DNA of 53,253 bases from positions 1 to 53,253 of the forward strand of contig NZ_QFZK01000021.1 in assembly GCF_003415675.1 (NCBI RefSeq). The letters are read 5' to 3'. Numbering within the stretch: the stretch's first letter is position 1; the number at the start of each line of letters is the position of its first letter. The notes under the pieces were generated by a model, which was not told the DNA's origin, did not search any database, and worked only from the letters and a program-made list of their open reading frames with translations. This DNA is from Rhodoferax lacus (lineage in GTDB: Bacteria; Pseudomonadota; Gammaproteobacteria; Burkholderiales; Burkholderiaceae_C). Both the position numbers and the translations under genes were made by a program. Shown here one piece after another: positions 33,713 through 43,283 of the stretch.

Positions 33713-34171
33713 ATGAAACACTGGATTGTCGCTATCGCATGCTGCCTGTCACCCGTTCTGATGGCCGCGCAGGCACTTGCCTACGACGACGCCGAGCACC
33801 AGATTACCCAGGTGATGACGAGGCAATTTGAAAAACCTGAGGCCGCACTGACGGTGCTTCCCGTCAGCGTCGAGGGCGATTACGCGGTAGCCGGCTGGCT
33901 GCAGGGAACGCGGGGTGGTCGGGCCCTTCTGAAAAGGGACAAGAACCACTGGGCCATTGCCGTCTGCGGGGGCTCCGGGCTGACCCAGGCCAGCGTGCTG
34001 CAGTCCATTGGCATGCAGGGCGATGCCGCAGCCCGACTGGCCGCGGCCGTGGTGGCAGCAGAGGGCAAGCTGGGTGCAGACAAGCGCAAGCTCTTTGACG
34101 GATTTGAGGGCATGGTGAAGGTGAATGCGGCACAAGGCCATGCCGGGCACAGCGAGCACGCACCGAAATAA
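33713..34171 (+). CDS. Copper uptake system-associated periplasmic protein
   Basis: A 152-residue exported protein with a signal peptide ending near ALA-Y (residue 23) and a His-rich C-terminus (GHAGHSEHAPK) suited to metal binding. The middle (VEGDYAVAGWLQGTRGGRALL, AIAVCGGSGL) matches a family usually annotated as copper-uptake-system associated. ATG 33713 has AAGGAGA upstream. It lies between PCuAC copy 2 and the second DUF2946 gene. The biochemical role is unknown; a periplasmic binding role is inferred. Confidence 0.8.
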   Translation: MKHWIVAIACCLSPVLMAAQALAYDDAEHQITQVMTRQFEKPEAALTVLPVSVEGDYAVAGWLQGTRGGRALLKRDKNHWAIAVCGGSGLTQASVLQSIGMQGDAAARLAAAVVAAEGKLGADKRKLFDGFEGMVKVNAAQGHAGHSEHAPK

Positions 34172-34194
34172 GCCTGAACCCGGCCAAGCTGCAC

Positions 34195-34611
34195 ATGACA
34201 CGCACCCTGCTTTCAGAAAAGCTGCGCCGCCCCACTGCGGTGTGGTGGACTGTGCTGGTGGCCGTGTTGTTTGCACTGGCCCCCACGCTGACCCATGCGC
34301 TGGCCTGGACCGGCCTGGCAGGTGCCCAGCGTCTGGAGATTTGCTCCACCCAGGGCCCCCAAGCCCTTGCGTCGGCGCAGGCCTATGCCGTGGATTCCCC
34401 TGACGGGCAGGAGTCCACCACCCAGCAAACCCACTGCCCGTCTTGCCTGCACCAGGCAGACCGGTGTGCGCCTGCGCCCCACCTGTTGACTTGCGTCTTG
34501 AAGGTCACTGACGGACAGCAGGAGATGCCGGACTGGCAGGCTTTTTTCCACCTGGATCCACCCGCGCTGTGGGCCCCGCCACGCGGCCCACCCTCTGCAA
34601 CAGGCAGTTGA
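34195..34611 (+). CDS. DUF2946 protein, second copy of the copper cluster
   Basis: A 138-residue protein with an N-terminal hydrophobic helix (about 17-38) and the HCPSCLHQ metal-binding-type motif of DUF2946, with further Cys residues (ICSTQ, RCAP, LTCVL). It differs strongly from the first copy at 32696, so it is an older paralogue. It directly precedes the TonB-dependent receptor, separated by two perfect hairpins. A role in copper handling is inferred from family and context. Confidence 0.75.
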   Translation: MTRTLLSEKLRRPTAVWWTVLVAVLFALAPTLTHALAWTGLAGAQRLEICSTQGPQALASAQAYAVDSPDGQESTTQQTHCPSCLHQADRCAPAPHLLTCVLKVTDGQQEMPDWQAFFHLDPPALWAPPRGPPSATGS

Positions 34612-34614
34612 TCT

Positions 34615-34662
34615 GGCAGGCCGACAGGCCTGCCTTCAGGCACGCCCCGTACGGGGCGTGCC
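34615..34662 (+). promoter_or_regulatory. Tandem perfect hairpins upstream of the TonB receptor
   Basis: GGCAGGCC pairs with GGCCTGCC across GACA (34615-34634). Five bases further, GGCACGCCCC pairs with GGGGCGTGCC across GTAC (34639-34662). Both are perfect. No T-run follows, so simple termination is unlikely; they could slow transcription, protect the downstream mRNA or form part of a regulated leader. Confidence 0.55.
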
Positions 34663-34693
34663 ATCCATTCCTGTTCACTGTGGAGGACATTCC

Positions 34694-37096
34694 ATGCTAA
34701 AAAATTCAGCAGCGGGCGCTGGTGCGCCCTCTTCAACATCCATTCTTTCGCTTCTGGCGGTTCTGGCACTGGGCCTGTCAGACGCTGCGTCAGCCCATGA
34801 CACAAGCACAGACAGCACGGCCCCGGTCAAGTCACTGGGCGTGGTAACGGTCACCGGCGGGCAGCCCACCTCGCTGCCCACCCAAATCCCCACCACCATC
34901 GAAGGCATTACGCGCGAGCAGATCGAGCAGACCACCAATGCCACCGACAGCGAGGACGCTCTCAAGTACCTCCCCAGCCTGCTGGTGCGCAAGCGCTACA
35001 TCGGCGACTACAACCACGCCGTGCTGTCCAGCCGCGCCTCGGGTACCGGCAACAGCGCGCGGTCGGCCGTCTATGCCGATGGCATCCTGCTGTCGAACTA
35101 CCTGGGCAACGGCGCCACCTACGCGCCGCGCTGGGGCATGGTCACGCCAGAGGAAATCGAGCGGGTGGATGTGATGTACGGCCCGTTTTCCGCGGCCTAC
35201 CCCGGCAACTCGGTGGGCGCCGTGGTGGACTATGTGACGCGCATGCCCACGCAGTTCGAGGGCCACGCCAAGATCAGCCTGATGTCGCAGCCCTTCAAGC
35301 TGTACAACACCGACACCACCTACAACGGCAGCCAGGAAAGCGCATCACTTGGCAACCGACAGGGCGACTGGTCCTGGTTTGCCGACCTGAACCACACCGA
35401 CAGCCAGGGCCAGCCGCTGACCTTTCCCACCCGCTTGCTGTCCCAGGGTGTTGCCAGCAGTGCGGGCACCGCTGTCACAGGGGCCGTGCGGGACGCCAAC
35501 ACCGGCAATGCCCCCATCTACATCCTGGGCACGGGCACGCAGTACCACACCATCCAGGACCACGCCAAGGTCAAGCTCGCCTATGACTTCAACCCCACCC
35601 TGCGCGCCAGCTACACCCTGGGCCTGTGGCAAAACACCTCCGAGGGCCGGCCGGTGTCCTACCTGAAGGACGCCAACGGCAAGGCGGTGTATGCCGGCGT
35701 GGTCAACATCGGTGGCCTGGCGTTCAATACCAGTGCCCTGACGGGTGGTGATTTCCCGCTGACCAACGACAAGCTGGTGCACAGCATGCAGGGCCTCTCG
35801 CTCAAGAGCCACACCCAGGGCGTATGGGACTGGGAGGTGGCCGCCAGCCTGTACAACTACGACACCAACATCCAGCGCCAGAACGGCACCGGCTCACCCG
35901 CCGCCAATACCAGCAACCCTTTGCCAGCCGCGCTCAATGGCGGCAATGGCACCATCACCGATGGCAATGGCACGGGCTGGAATACGCTGGCCCTCAAAGG
36001 CATCTGGCGTCCGCAGGGCCCACAGGGTGCGCACCTGGTGGACTTTGGCTACCAGCAGGACAGCTACCAGCTCGGCAGCCGGACTTCCCTGACGAACAAC
36101 TGGATTTCCGGCGCGCCCGGCACACTGGTCAACGAGGTGGGCGGGCACACCGCCCTGCGCAGCGTCTATGCACAGGACAGCTGGGGCTTCCGTCCCAACT
36201 GGAAGACCGTGCTGGGCGCACGGATTGAAAACTGGACAGCAGACAACGGCTTCACCACCTTTGGCGTGGGCAATGCCGCCAACACGCAGTACGCCACGCG
36301 CAATGAAAGCTTCGTCTCGCCCAAGGCCGCCCTGTCCTACCAGTGGGCAGACGACCTGTTGGTGAAGGCTTCCGTCGGGCGTGCCGTGCGCATGCCCACG
36401 GTGTCGGAACTGTATGGCGCCACCACGGTGTCGGCCACATCCCAATACATCAACGACCCCAAGCTGCGCCCCGAAAAATCCTGGACGGCGGAATTCACCG
36501 CCGAAAAGGATCTGGGCAACAGCCTGCTGCGCATCACCTACTTCGTGGAAGACGTCAAGGACGCGCTGTACTCCCAAAGCATCCTGGGCCTGCTGCCCAA
36601 CCCCAACACAGCGGTGACGCGGGTACAGAACATTGGCCGCATCCTGACCAATGGCCTGGAGCTGGCCTTCAATGGAGAGAACGTGCTGGCCAAGGGCCTG
36701 GACCTGTCGGGCAGCATCACCTACACCGACTCGCAGATCATGGAGAACGAAGGCTATGTGGTAGTTCCGGGTGACACCATCGGGAAGCGGCAATCCAACA
36801 TCCCCACCTGGCGTGCCACGGCACTGGCCAGCTACCGCGTGAATGACCACTGGAGCACCACGCTGGGTGCACGCTACAGCGGTCCGCAGTTCCGCACGTT
36901 GAACAACGCCGATGTGAACGGCTACACCTACCAGGGCGTGAGCGAGTTCTTCACCACCGATGTGCGGGTGCGTTATGCACAGGGCAAGCGCTGGAGCGCG
37001 TCCTTTGGCATCGACAACCTGAACAACTACCAATACTGGAACTTCCACCCCTATCCCAACCGCAGCTACGTCCTTGAGTTCAAGGGCACCATCTAA
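34694..37096 (+). CDS. TonB-dependent outer-membrane receptor, probably for copper
   Basis: An 800-residue receptor. It has a signal peptide ending near ASA-H (about 36), a TonB-box-like VVTVTG, a plug domain (ITREQIEQTTNATDSEDALKY ... GMVTPEEIERVDVMYGPFSA) and a 22-strand-type barrel to the C-terminus. GGAGG precedes ATG 34694. It is placed among PCuAC, DUF2946 and YcnI-like genes and before a private TonB-ExbB-ExbD set, so copper or a copper complex is the likely substrate (OprC-like). The C-terminus ends LEFKGTI, lacking the usual final aromatic residue. Confidence 0.9.
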   Translation: MLKNSAAGAGAPSSTSILSLLAVLALGLSDAASAHDTSTDSTAPVKSLGVVTVTGGQPTSLPTQIPTTIEGITREQIEQTTNATDSEDALKYLPSLLVRKRYIGDYNHAVLSSRASGTGNSARSAVYADGILLSNYLGNGATYAPRWGMVTPEEIERVDVMYGPFSAAYPGNSVGAVVDYVTRMPTQFEGHAKISLMSQPFKLYNTDTTYNGSQESASLGNRQGDWSWFADLNHTDSQGQPLTFPTRLLSQGVASSAGTAVTGAVRDANTGNAPIYILGTGTQYHTIQDHAKVKLAYDFNPTLRASYTLGLWQNTSEGRPVSYLKDANGKAVYAGVVNIGGLAFNTSALTGGDFPLTNDKLVHSMQGLSLKSHTQGVWDWEVAASLYNYDTNIQRQNGTGSPAANTSNPLPAALNGGNGTITDGNGTGWNTLALKGIWRPQGPQGAHLVDFGYQQDSYQLGSRTSLTNNWISGAPGTLVNEVGGHTALRSVYAQDSWGFRPNWKTVLGARIENWTADNGFTTFGVGNAANTQYATRNESFVSPKAALSYQWADDLLVKASVGRAVRMPTVSELYGATTVSATSQYINDPKLRPEKSWTAEFTAEKDLGNSLLRITYFVEDVKDALYSQSILGLLPNPNTAVTRVQNIGRILTNGLELAFNGENVLAKGLDLSGSITYTDSQIMENEGYVVVPGDTIGKRQSNIPTWRATALASYRVNDHWSTTLGARYSGPQFRTLNNADVNGYTYQGVSEFFTTDVRVRYAQGKRWSASFGIDNLNNYQYWNFHPYPNRSYVLEFKGTI

Positions 37097-37110
37097 AGGA
37101 GACTCTGAAA

Positions 37111-37656
37111 ATGAAATCTGTTACCCCCATTTTTGCGGCCTGTGCCGTCCTGCTGGCCGCCAGCGCAGCCCAGTCCCATGTGGTCCTGCAGGACGCTGCT
37201 GCCGCCGCCGGCGCCAGCTACCGCGCCGCCTTCCGGGTGGGCCACGGCTGCGAGGGTGCAGCCACCACCGGCATCCGGGTTCGCATACCCGAGGGCTTCC
37301 AGGGAACCAAGCCCATGCCCAAGCCGGGCTGGACCCTGACCACAACCAGCGCCCGCCTGGCCAAGCCCTATGACAGCCACGGCAAGACCATCACCGAAGA
37401 CGTGGTGGAAGTGAGCTGGACTGCCAATGGAAAAGACAACGCCTTGCCCGAAGCCTGGTACGACGAATTCGTGCTGCGGGGCACCACCCCGGCACAGGGT
37501 GGGCCGCTGTGGTTCAAGGTCTTGCAAACCTGCGAGAATGCCCAAAACGACTGGTCGCAAACTCCCTCTTCAGGCACCTCCACCAAGGGTCTGAAGGCGC
37601 CTGCAGCTCTGCTGGAGGTGATTGATTCCGGGGCCTCCGCTGCCCACGCCCATTGA
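37111..37656 (+). CDS. YcnI-like DUF1775 periplasmic copper-binding protein
   Basis: A 181-residue exported protein with a signal peptide predicted to end at AQS, leaving His23 (HVVLQD) as the mature N-terminus, as in copper-binding YcnI proteins that use the terminal His. DUF1775 segments are visible: YRAAFRVGHGC, PEGFQGTKPMPKPGW, SWTANGKDNALPEAWYDEF. The C-terminus ends AAHAH. It begins 14 bases after the receptor gene and its end overlaps the tonB start, so it is part of the same operon. Confidence 0.9.
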   Translation: MKSVTPIFAACAVLLAASAAQSHVVLQDAAAAAGASYRAAFRVGHGCEGAATTGIRVRIPEGFQGTKPMPKPGWTLTTTSARLAKPYDSHGKTITEDVVEVSWTANGKDNALPEAWYDEFVLRGTTPAQGGPLWFKVLQTCENAQNDWSQTPSSGTSTKGLKAPAALLEVIDSGASAAHAH

Positions 37657-38354
37657 ACCAACTGGCCCACACCTTGCAACGCTTCCGGCCCTCGCAAACC
37701 ATGGCACTCATGTTGTGCGTGGTGCTGCTGCATGTGCTGGGCCTGTGGGCCCTGCAGAGTGGCCTGTTGCTGCGCGCGGTCGAAGCCGTGGTGTCTGTGG
37801 ATGTCATCAGCGAACTGGTGGAGCTGCCCAAGCCCCGGGTGGAGCAGCCCCCTGCTCCACCACCATCGCCACCCAAGGCGCTGCAAAAGCCCATGCCCAG
37901 CCAGCCTGCGCCAAGCCCGTCGGTGGCCGCGCCGGCTGCACTGCCTGTGGCCATTGCCGACGCGACACCAGCGCCCAATGCCGTAAGCGGTGTCACCGCG
38001 CCGCAAGCAGCAGCGCCGCTGCTGGCCGCGCCCGTGTCCCCCAGCACGGCCAGCCCGGTACCCGCGCCCAGGGTGGAGCTGCCCTCCAGCGACGCCGACT
38101 ACCTGCACAACCCCAAGCCGGAGTACCCCGGCCAGAGCCGGCGCCGCGCCGAGCAGGGAAAGGTGCTGCTGCGCGTCTTCATAGGCGCCGATGGACTGGC
38201 GCAAAAGGCCGAGATCAAAACCTCCAGCGGCTTTGCCCGGCTGGACCAGGCGGCACTGGCAACGGTGCTGGCCTGGCGCTATGCGCCGGGCAAGCGCGCT
38301 GGCGTGCCCGAAGCCATGTGGTTTGACGTACCGATTAATTTTGTTTTGGAGTGA
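37653..38354 (+). CDS. tonB: TonB energy transducer of the copper cluster
   Basis: A 233-residue TonB protein. An N-terminal membrane anchor (about 15-35) is followed by a Pro/Ala-rich spacer (about 58-140) and a C-terminal TonB domain (YPGQSRRRAEQGKVLLRVFI, then SGFARLDQAALATVLAWRY). Translation probably starts with TTG at 37653, overlapping the YcnI stop (TTGA); ATG 37701 would remove most of the N-terminal cytoplasmic segment. It transmits proton-motive force from ExbBD, encoded just downstream, to the receptor. Confidence 0.9.
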   Translation: MNQLAHTLQRFRPSQTMALMLCVVLLHVLGLWALQSGLLLRAVEAVVSVDVISELVELPKPRVEQPPAPPPSPPKALQKPMPSQPAPSPSVAAPAALPVAIADATPAPNAVSGVTAPQAAAPLLAAPVSPSTASPVPAPRVELPSSDADYLHNPKPEYPGQSRRRAEQGKVLLRVFIGADGLAQKAEIKTSSGFARLDQAALATVLAWRYAPGKRAGVPEAMWFDVPINFVLE

Positions 38355-38360
38355 CGACTG

Positions 38361-39074
38361 ATGAACCCCTCGTATGGCTTGGTGAATGTGTGGGACCAGG
38401 GCGACCTGGTAACGCGCGCCGTGCTGCTGGTGTTGCTGGCCATGTCCCTGGCCTCGTGGATGGTGATCCTGCTCAAGCTGGTGGCGCTCAGGCGCCTGCG
38501 GGCCCAGTCACAGGGCACCGAGCGTTTCTGGCATGCCCGGGACTATGCGCAGGGCCTGGCCGACCTGGGAGCGGACGCGGACAACCCGTTTGCGGCCTTG
38601 GCCCAGGAGGGCCAGAAGGCCACACAGCACGTGCGCACGGAACAAGGTACCCAAGAGGCCGAGCTGCACGAAAGCTTTGACCTCAGCGAATGGGTGACCC
38701 GCTGCCTGCGCAACAGCCTGGATGACAGCACGGCCCGGCTGCAGGCGGGCCTGGCCATCCTGGCCTCGGCCGGCTCCACGGCGCCCTTTGTCGGCTTGTT
38801 CGGCACCGTATGGGGCATCTACCATGCCCTGATGGCCATTGGTCTGGCAGGCCAGGCCAGCATTGACAAGGTGGCAGGGCCGATTGGCGAGGCGCTGATC
38901 ATGACGGCCCTGGGCCTGGCGGTGGCCATTCCGGCGGTGCTGGGCTACAACGCCCTGGTGCGCGCCAACAAGGCTGTGCTGGCCCGGCTCAACCGCTTTG
39001 CCTACGACCTGCATGCCTACCACGTGACCGGTGCGCGCGTGGGCACGGCCAAGCCCCAGAAGGCAGGAGCCTGA
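38361..39074 (+). CDS. exbB: ExbB proton channel subunit
   Basis: A 237-residue MotA/TolQ/ExbB-family inner-membrane protein with three membrane helices: about 17-40, 125-150 and 170-195. The conserved STAPFVGLFGTVWGI and EALIMTALGLAVAIPAV segments are intact. It starts 6 bases after tonB and is followed by exbD one base later, giving a complete private motor for the copper receptor. Confidence 0.95.
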   Translation: MNPSYGLVNVWDQGDLVTRAVLLVLLAMSLASWMVILLKLVALRRLRAQSQGTERFWHARDYAQGLADLGADADNPFAALAQEGQKATQHVRTEQGTQEAELHESFDLSEWVTRCLRNSLDDSTARLQAGLAILASAGSTAPFVGLFGTVWGIYHALMAIGLAGQASIDKVAGPIGEALIMTALGLAVAIPAVLGYNALVRANKAVLARLNRFAYDLHAYHVTGARVGTAKPQKAGA

Positions 39075-39075
39075 C

Positions 39076-39486
<411 letters not shown>

Positions 39487-39498
39487 AGGCCGGAATCC

Positions 39499-41382
39499 TT
39501 ATGGCGGGGCCGGGTCGGCGGCTTCAAAAAACCGCACCACATTGCGCCCGCTGGTCTTGGCTGCGTACATGGCCGCGTCGCCCTGCATCAGCAGCTCCGA
39601 GGCTTGGGGCAGCCCGTTGCAAAACAGCGCCACACCGATGCTGGCAGAGGCCAGATGCGTCACAGGAGCACCGGGCCCGGGCGCCTGCAGTGCGTAGGGT
39701 GTTGCCAGACTTTTGCGGATTTTCTCGGCCACGTCGCCCACCATGTGCGCAGCGCTGGCGCGGTCGTTGTCGAGTTCGCCCAGCAGCACCACAAACTCGT
39801 CGCCACCAAAGCGGGCCACGGTATCAACCTCGCGCACACAGGCGACGATGCGGTTGGCCACTTCCTGGAGCAGCAGGTCACCCAGTTCATGGCCATAGCG
39901 GTCGTTGAGGGGTTTGAAGTTGTCCAGATCCAGAAAGATCAGTGCGCCGTGCTTGTGCGACCGCTTGCTCTGGGCCAAGGCCAGGTTGATGCGGCTGTTG
40001 AGCATGCGCCGGTTGGCCAGGCCGGTGAGGGGATCGAAATAGGCCAGGTAGGCGGCCTCGTCTTCGGTGGCCTTGCGCTCGGTGACATCGACGATGGCCG
40101 CCACCGCCAGCGAATCCTTCAGCAGGCTGGCACTGATCTGGTACCAGCCGGTGCTGCCATCCCTGCGCTTTTGCCGGATCTCTTCGTGCAGGTTACCGCC
40201 GCCCAGCAGGATTTCCTGCGCCTTCTGGCTGAACGCAGCGAAGTCCTCGTCGCTGGCAAACAGGGTGCGCGTCGGCAAACTGGCCAACGCGCCTGGCGCG
40301 TAGCCCAGCATGCGGCAGGCTGCGTTGTTGGCCCACAGCAGCGTGTGTGACTGCAGGTCCACACGGATGAGGCCGATGAAGTCACTCGACAGCACGGCGC
40401 GCTGCTCTGCCACCAGCACCTCCATGGCTTCCTTGGCCTGCCGGGTGTCATCCAGCGCTTGGGTGCTGCCCTCCAGTGCCGACTTGAGTTGCGCCTGGAC
40501 CTGCAGCAGTTCGGCATTCCTGCGGCGCACCACGCGGATGTGCAGCGCCAGCGCGGCCATGCTCAGGCTCAGAAAACCAATCGCCAGCAAGGCCAGCAGC
40601 CAGTTGCGCCGCTCGTATTCCTGGCGCGTCACATACACCACCTGCTTGCCCTGCCAGCGCTCCAGAATGGCCTGGCGCGTGCCGTCGCGCGCCATACCGG
40701 CCAGACCCGCGTTGATGCGCTCCAGCAGCAGGCGGTTGCCCTTTTTCACCGCGATGCGCGACTGGCTGCTCACCAGCGGCGGCTCCACCACGGTGATGCC
40801 CTCCATGCGGCTGATGCTGAGCTCGTACTCTCCCACCCAGCGGTCCACAAACACCGCGTCGAGCTTTCCCTCGCGCAGCATCTCGAAGGCCGCATGCCAG
40901 CTCGGCACCGTGACCAGCTGGATGCCGGTGTGCGGCCTGAGGTACTGGATGGGAAAGCCTCCGCCCTCCACGCCCACACGCTGTCCGTCCAGCGACTGCA
41001 GGTCGTGGATGGCGCTCAGGCCGCCGGAAACAAAGAGATGGAAATGGGAGTCCAGCAGCACGTCGGAGAAGTCGTAGAGCTTCTCGCGCTCGGCCGAGGG
41101 GTTGATCTGGATGAGGGCATCGGCCTGGCCCGCGAGCACCTGGGCTTGTGCCGCCTGCCATTCCACCGCCTGCACATCCACCTGCAGACCGGCATGCGCG
41201 GCCATCGCGCGCGTCAGGTCCACGGCCACACCCTGGGCACTGCCGCCGCGCGCAAAGACCACGGGCTCTATGCGCGCATTGCCCAGAAACACCAGGGGCT
41301 GGGCCCACGCCAAGCCATGGGTCAGCACCAGCAGCACCAGGGCCGCAAACATCCCTGCGCGATAGCGTGCCGGGACTGTCAT
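39499..41382 (-). CDS. Periplasmic-binding-domain / PAS / GGDEF diguanylate cyclase
   Basis: A 627-residue membrane sensor. The order is: signal peptide (to about 27), a solute-binding family 3 domain in the periplasm (about 30-250), a membrane helix (about 262-285), coiled coil, PAS (about 330-435) and a C-terminal GGDEF domain (motif RFGGDEF). An intact inhibitory site REVD lies five residues before the motif. It should sense an amino-acid-like or other small ligand and make c-di-GMP. It is convergent with exbD and lies just downstream of the acidic 164-aa gene. Confidence 0.92.
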   Translation of the reverse strand: MTVPARYRAGMFAALVLLVLTHGLAWAQPLVFLGNARIEPVVFARGGSAQGVAVDLTRAMAAHAGLQVDVQAVEWQAAQAQVLAGQADALIQINPSAEREKLYDFSDVLLDSHFHLFVSGGLSAIHDLQSLDGQRVGVEGGGFPIQYLRPHTGIQLVTVPSWHAAFEMLREGKLDAVFVDRWVGEYELSISRMEGITVVEPPLVSSQSRIAVKKGNRLLLERINAGLAGMARDGTRQAILERWQGKQVVYVTRQEYERRNWLLALLAIGFLSLSMAALALHIRVVRRRNAELLQVQAQLKSALEGSTQALDDTRQAKEAMEVLVAEQRAVLSSDFIGLIRVDLQSHTLLWANNAACRMLGYAPGALASLPTRTLFASDEDFAAFSQKAQEILLGGGNLHEEIRQKRRDGSTGWYQISASLLKDSLAVAAIVDVTERKATEDEAAYLAYFDPLTGLANRRMLNSRINLALAQSKRSHKHGALIFLDLDNFKPLNDRYGHELGDLLLQEVANRIVACVREVDTVARFGGDEFVVLLGELDNDRASAAHMVGDVAEKIRKSLATPYALQAPGPGAPVTHLASASIGVALFCNGLPQASELLMQGDAAMYAAKTSGRNVVRFFEAADPAPP

Positions 41383-41403
41383 GGCCTGCGAGGCTGTAGC
41401 GCC

Positions 41404-41898
41404 TTAAAAGTCGATGGCCAGCGGCGTGGGCAGCTTGTCATCCAGGTACAGGCTGTACTCGTCCCAGACGTCGGCGCCGTAGTGCTTGTCGCACAGCGCT
41501 TCGATATCGGCCAGGGTGATGAACAGGGTGCTGAACATGGTGTCGTAGTAGAAGGGCTCGCTGGTGCCGGTCTCTGTGTCTTCCTCGTGGTGGTAGCCGT
41601 GCACCCAGACGCGCTTGCCAGCGTAGCGGGCTTCAAAGGCGGCGCGGCGCTTGAGGTATTCGGCCTCTTCGTATTCGTCGTCGGCCATCTTGCGCAGGTG
41701 GTAAGCGTTTCCGTGCAGCGGGTGGGCCGGGTCGAGCTGCAGGTCCACCATCTGCCAGACGGTGGAAATCTGGGTGGCCACATTGGCCAGTTGTTCGGGG
41801 GTGATGTCGCCCTCCCAGTGCACCACATCGATACAACGGGAGTTGCCCACCTCTCCGTCCCAGATGCTGGCGCTGTGTTTCATGGTCTTGGCGTTCAT
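41404..41898 (-). CDS. Acidic hypothetical protein
   Basis: A 164-residue soluble protein rich in Asp, Glu, His and aromatic residues, without signal peptide or membrane segment. Stretches such as RKMADDEYEEAEYLKRR, HGYHHEEDTETG and HYGADVWDEYSLYL are distinctive, but I do not recognise the family. It lies 21 bases upstream of the sensor diguanylate cyclase on the same strand and may be co-transcribed with it. The His/Glu-rich loop might bind metal, which is speculation. Confidence 0.65.
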   Translation of the reverse strand: MNAKTMKHSASIWDGEVGNSRCIDVVHWEGDITPEQLANVATQISTVWQMVDLQLDPAHPLHGNAYHLRKMADDEYEEAEYLKRRAAFEARYAGKRVWVHGYHHEEDTETGTSEPFYYDTMFSTLFITLADIEALCDKHYGADVWDEYSLYLDDKLPTPLAIDF

Positions 41899-42078
41899 AA
41901 AGCGTTTGTCTTCCGTGTGGCTGTAGTAGCCCTATCTTATGTGGCTTTGCACACTTGTGGCAGGAGCCAGCGACACCTGCGCCGCCCTCAAACCCCGGGG
42001 CAGGAAAAAATACACGGCCCGCGAGGCATTGGGACCCTCGCCGCAAATGTATGATCCGCTTGAATATCCCATAAAGAC

Positions 42079-43104
42079 ATGTTCAACACCCCGCACCTCC
42101 TGGACCAGCTGGTTAGCCTGACCGGCATCCGTGACCTGGAGTTGCTGGAGTCGAGTCTTCTCAAAACACTCAACGGCTTCATCCTTCCCTCTGTACTGAC
42201 GCTGTACAAAGTGTCCTCACGCGGCGAGATACGCTCACAGCTGGTGTTCGGCCCTGAGCGCTGCACCGTGATCCGGGAAAACTTCCAGGTGCAGCCGGAG
42301 CTGATGCAGGCCTTTCGAGAGCACCGGGCGTCTGAACAGGGCAGCCTTCAGCTGGCGCTGGCGGACTGCATTCTGTCCGTGATGACGGTGATGGAGTCGC
42401 GCTCCAGCACCACCTATCTGGTGATTGGCAGCCAGCAGAGCCTGCGGGAAGAAGACAACCGCATGATTGGCGGCATGCTGCAGATCTACCGCAACTTCTG
42501 CCAGTTGCTGCAGGAGTCCCAGACCGATTCACTGACCGGCCTTGCCAACCGCAAGACCTTTGACGAGTGCTTCAGCCGGGTGTACGAGTTGCAACCGCTG
42601 GATGAGGAAGAGTGCGCGGTGGCCGTGGAGCAGCGCAAGCCGCACCAGCAGACCACCTACTGGATTGCCATGATCGACATCGATCACTTCAAGTCTGTGA
42701 ACGACCGCTTCGGCCACCTGTATGGTGATGAAGTGCTGATCCTGCTGGCCCAGTTGCTCAAGAATGCCCTGCGCAACGACGATCTGGTGTTCCGCTTTGG
42801 TGGCGAGGAGTTTGTGCTGATGATCCGTTGCCAGGACCGCGCGGAAGCCGCCGGCCTGCTGGAGCGTCTGCGCGCATCGGTGGAGGAACAGGTGATCCCG
42901 CAGGTGGGTCACATCACCATCAGCATGGGCGCCACCGAGATGATGCGCAACACCTTCGCCGGCACGCTGCTGGACTACGCCGACAAGGCGCTGTACTACA
43001 GCAAGCAAAACGGCCGCAATCGCCTGACCTTCTTCGAAGACATGGAGAGCATGGGCCTGGCCACCCGCGAAACCGCACCCAGCGAAAACCTGGACTTTTT
43101 CTAA
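42079..43104 (+). CDS. Diguanylate cyclase (GGEEF)
   Basis: A 341-residue cytoplasmic protein. The N-terminal ~150 residues look GAF-like (SVLTLYKVSSRGEIRSQLVFG, TTYLVIGSQQSL). The C-terminal GGDEF domain has an active GGEEF motif (RFGGEEF) and a product-inhibition site RNDD five residues before it. The start is ATG 42079; a -10-like TATCCC lies upstream but no clear promoter pair. It is followed by two copies of the intergenic repeat. Active c-di-GMP synthesis is likely. Confidence 0.92.
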   Translation: MFNTPHLLDQLVSLTGIRDLELLESSLLKTLNGFILPSVLTLYKVSSRGEIRSQLVFGPERCTVIRENFQVQPELMQAFREHRASEQGSLQLALADCILSVMTVMESRSSTTYLVIGSQQSLREEDNRMIGGMLQIYRNFCQLLQESQTDSLTGLANRKTFDECFSRVYELQPLDEEECAVAVEQRKPHQQTTYWIAMIDIDHFKSVNDRFGHLYGDEVLILLAQLLKNALRNDDLVFRFGGEEFVLMIRCQDRAEAAGLLERLRASVEEQVIPQVGHITISMGATEMMRNTFAGTLLDYADKALYYSKQNGRNRLTFFEDMESMGLATRETAPSENLDFF

Positions 43105-43130
43105 GAGCGTAGGGGCTCTGCAATCCCGCG

Positions 43131-43200
43131 CCGGGCCACCCCAAGCGGGATTAGCCCCCTGAGGGGCAGCGTAGTACACGCAGTGACAAGCATGGGGGCC
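43131..43200. repeat. Comamonadaceae-type intergenic repeat, copy 1
   Basis: A GC-rich unit running from CCGGGCCACCCCAAG to CAAGCATGGGGGCC, with an internal CCCCTGAGGGG palindrome and a conserved TACACGCAGTGACAAGC box. It is near-identical in layout to copies at 43213-43283 and 47643-47716. Confidence 0.8.
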
Positions 43201-43212
43201 AGGTTTTCCCGC

Positions 43213-43283
43213 TGGGCCGCCCCAAGGGAAAACGCGCCCCCTCGGGGGGCAGCGCAGCACACGCAGTGGCAAGCGTGGGGGCC
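43213..43283. repeat. Comamonadaceae-type intergenic repeat, copy 2
   Basis: The same unit as copy 1 in direct orientation, 12 bases after it, with the CCCCTCGGGG palindrome and the ACACGCAGTGGCAAGCGTGG box. It ends exactly at the stop codon of the convergent M48 peptidase gene. Confidence 0.85.

Noticed and set aside
35894..37048. A 384-codon minus-strand frame
   Set aside because: Antisense to the TonB receptor barrel; His/Gly/Val-rich with no recognisable domain.
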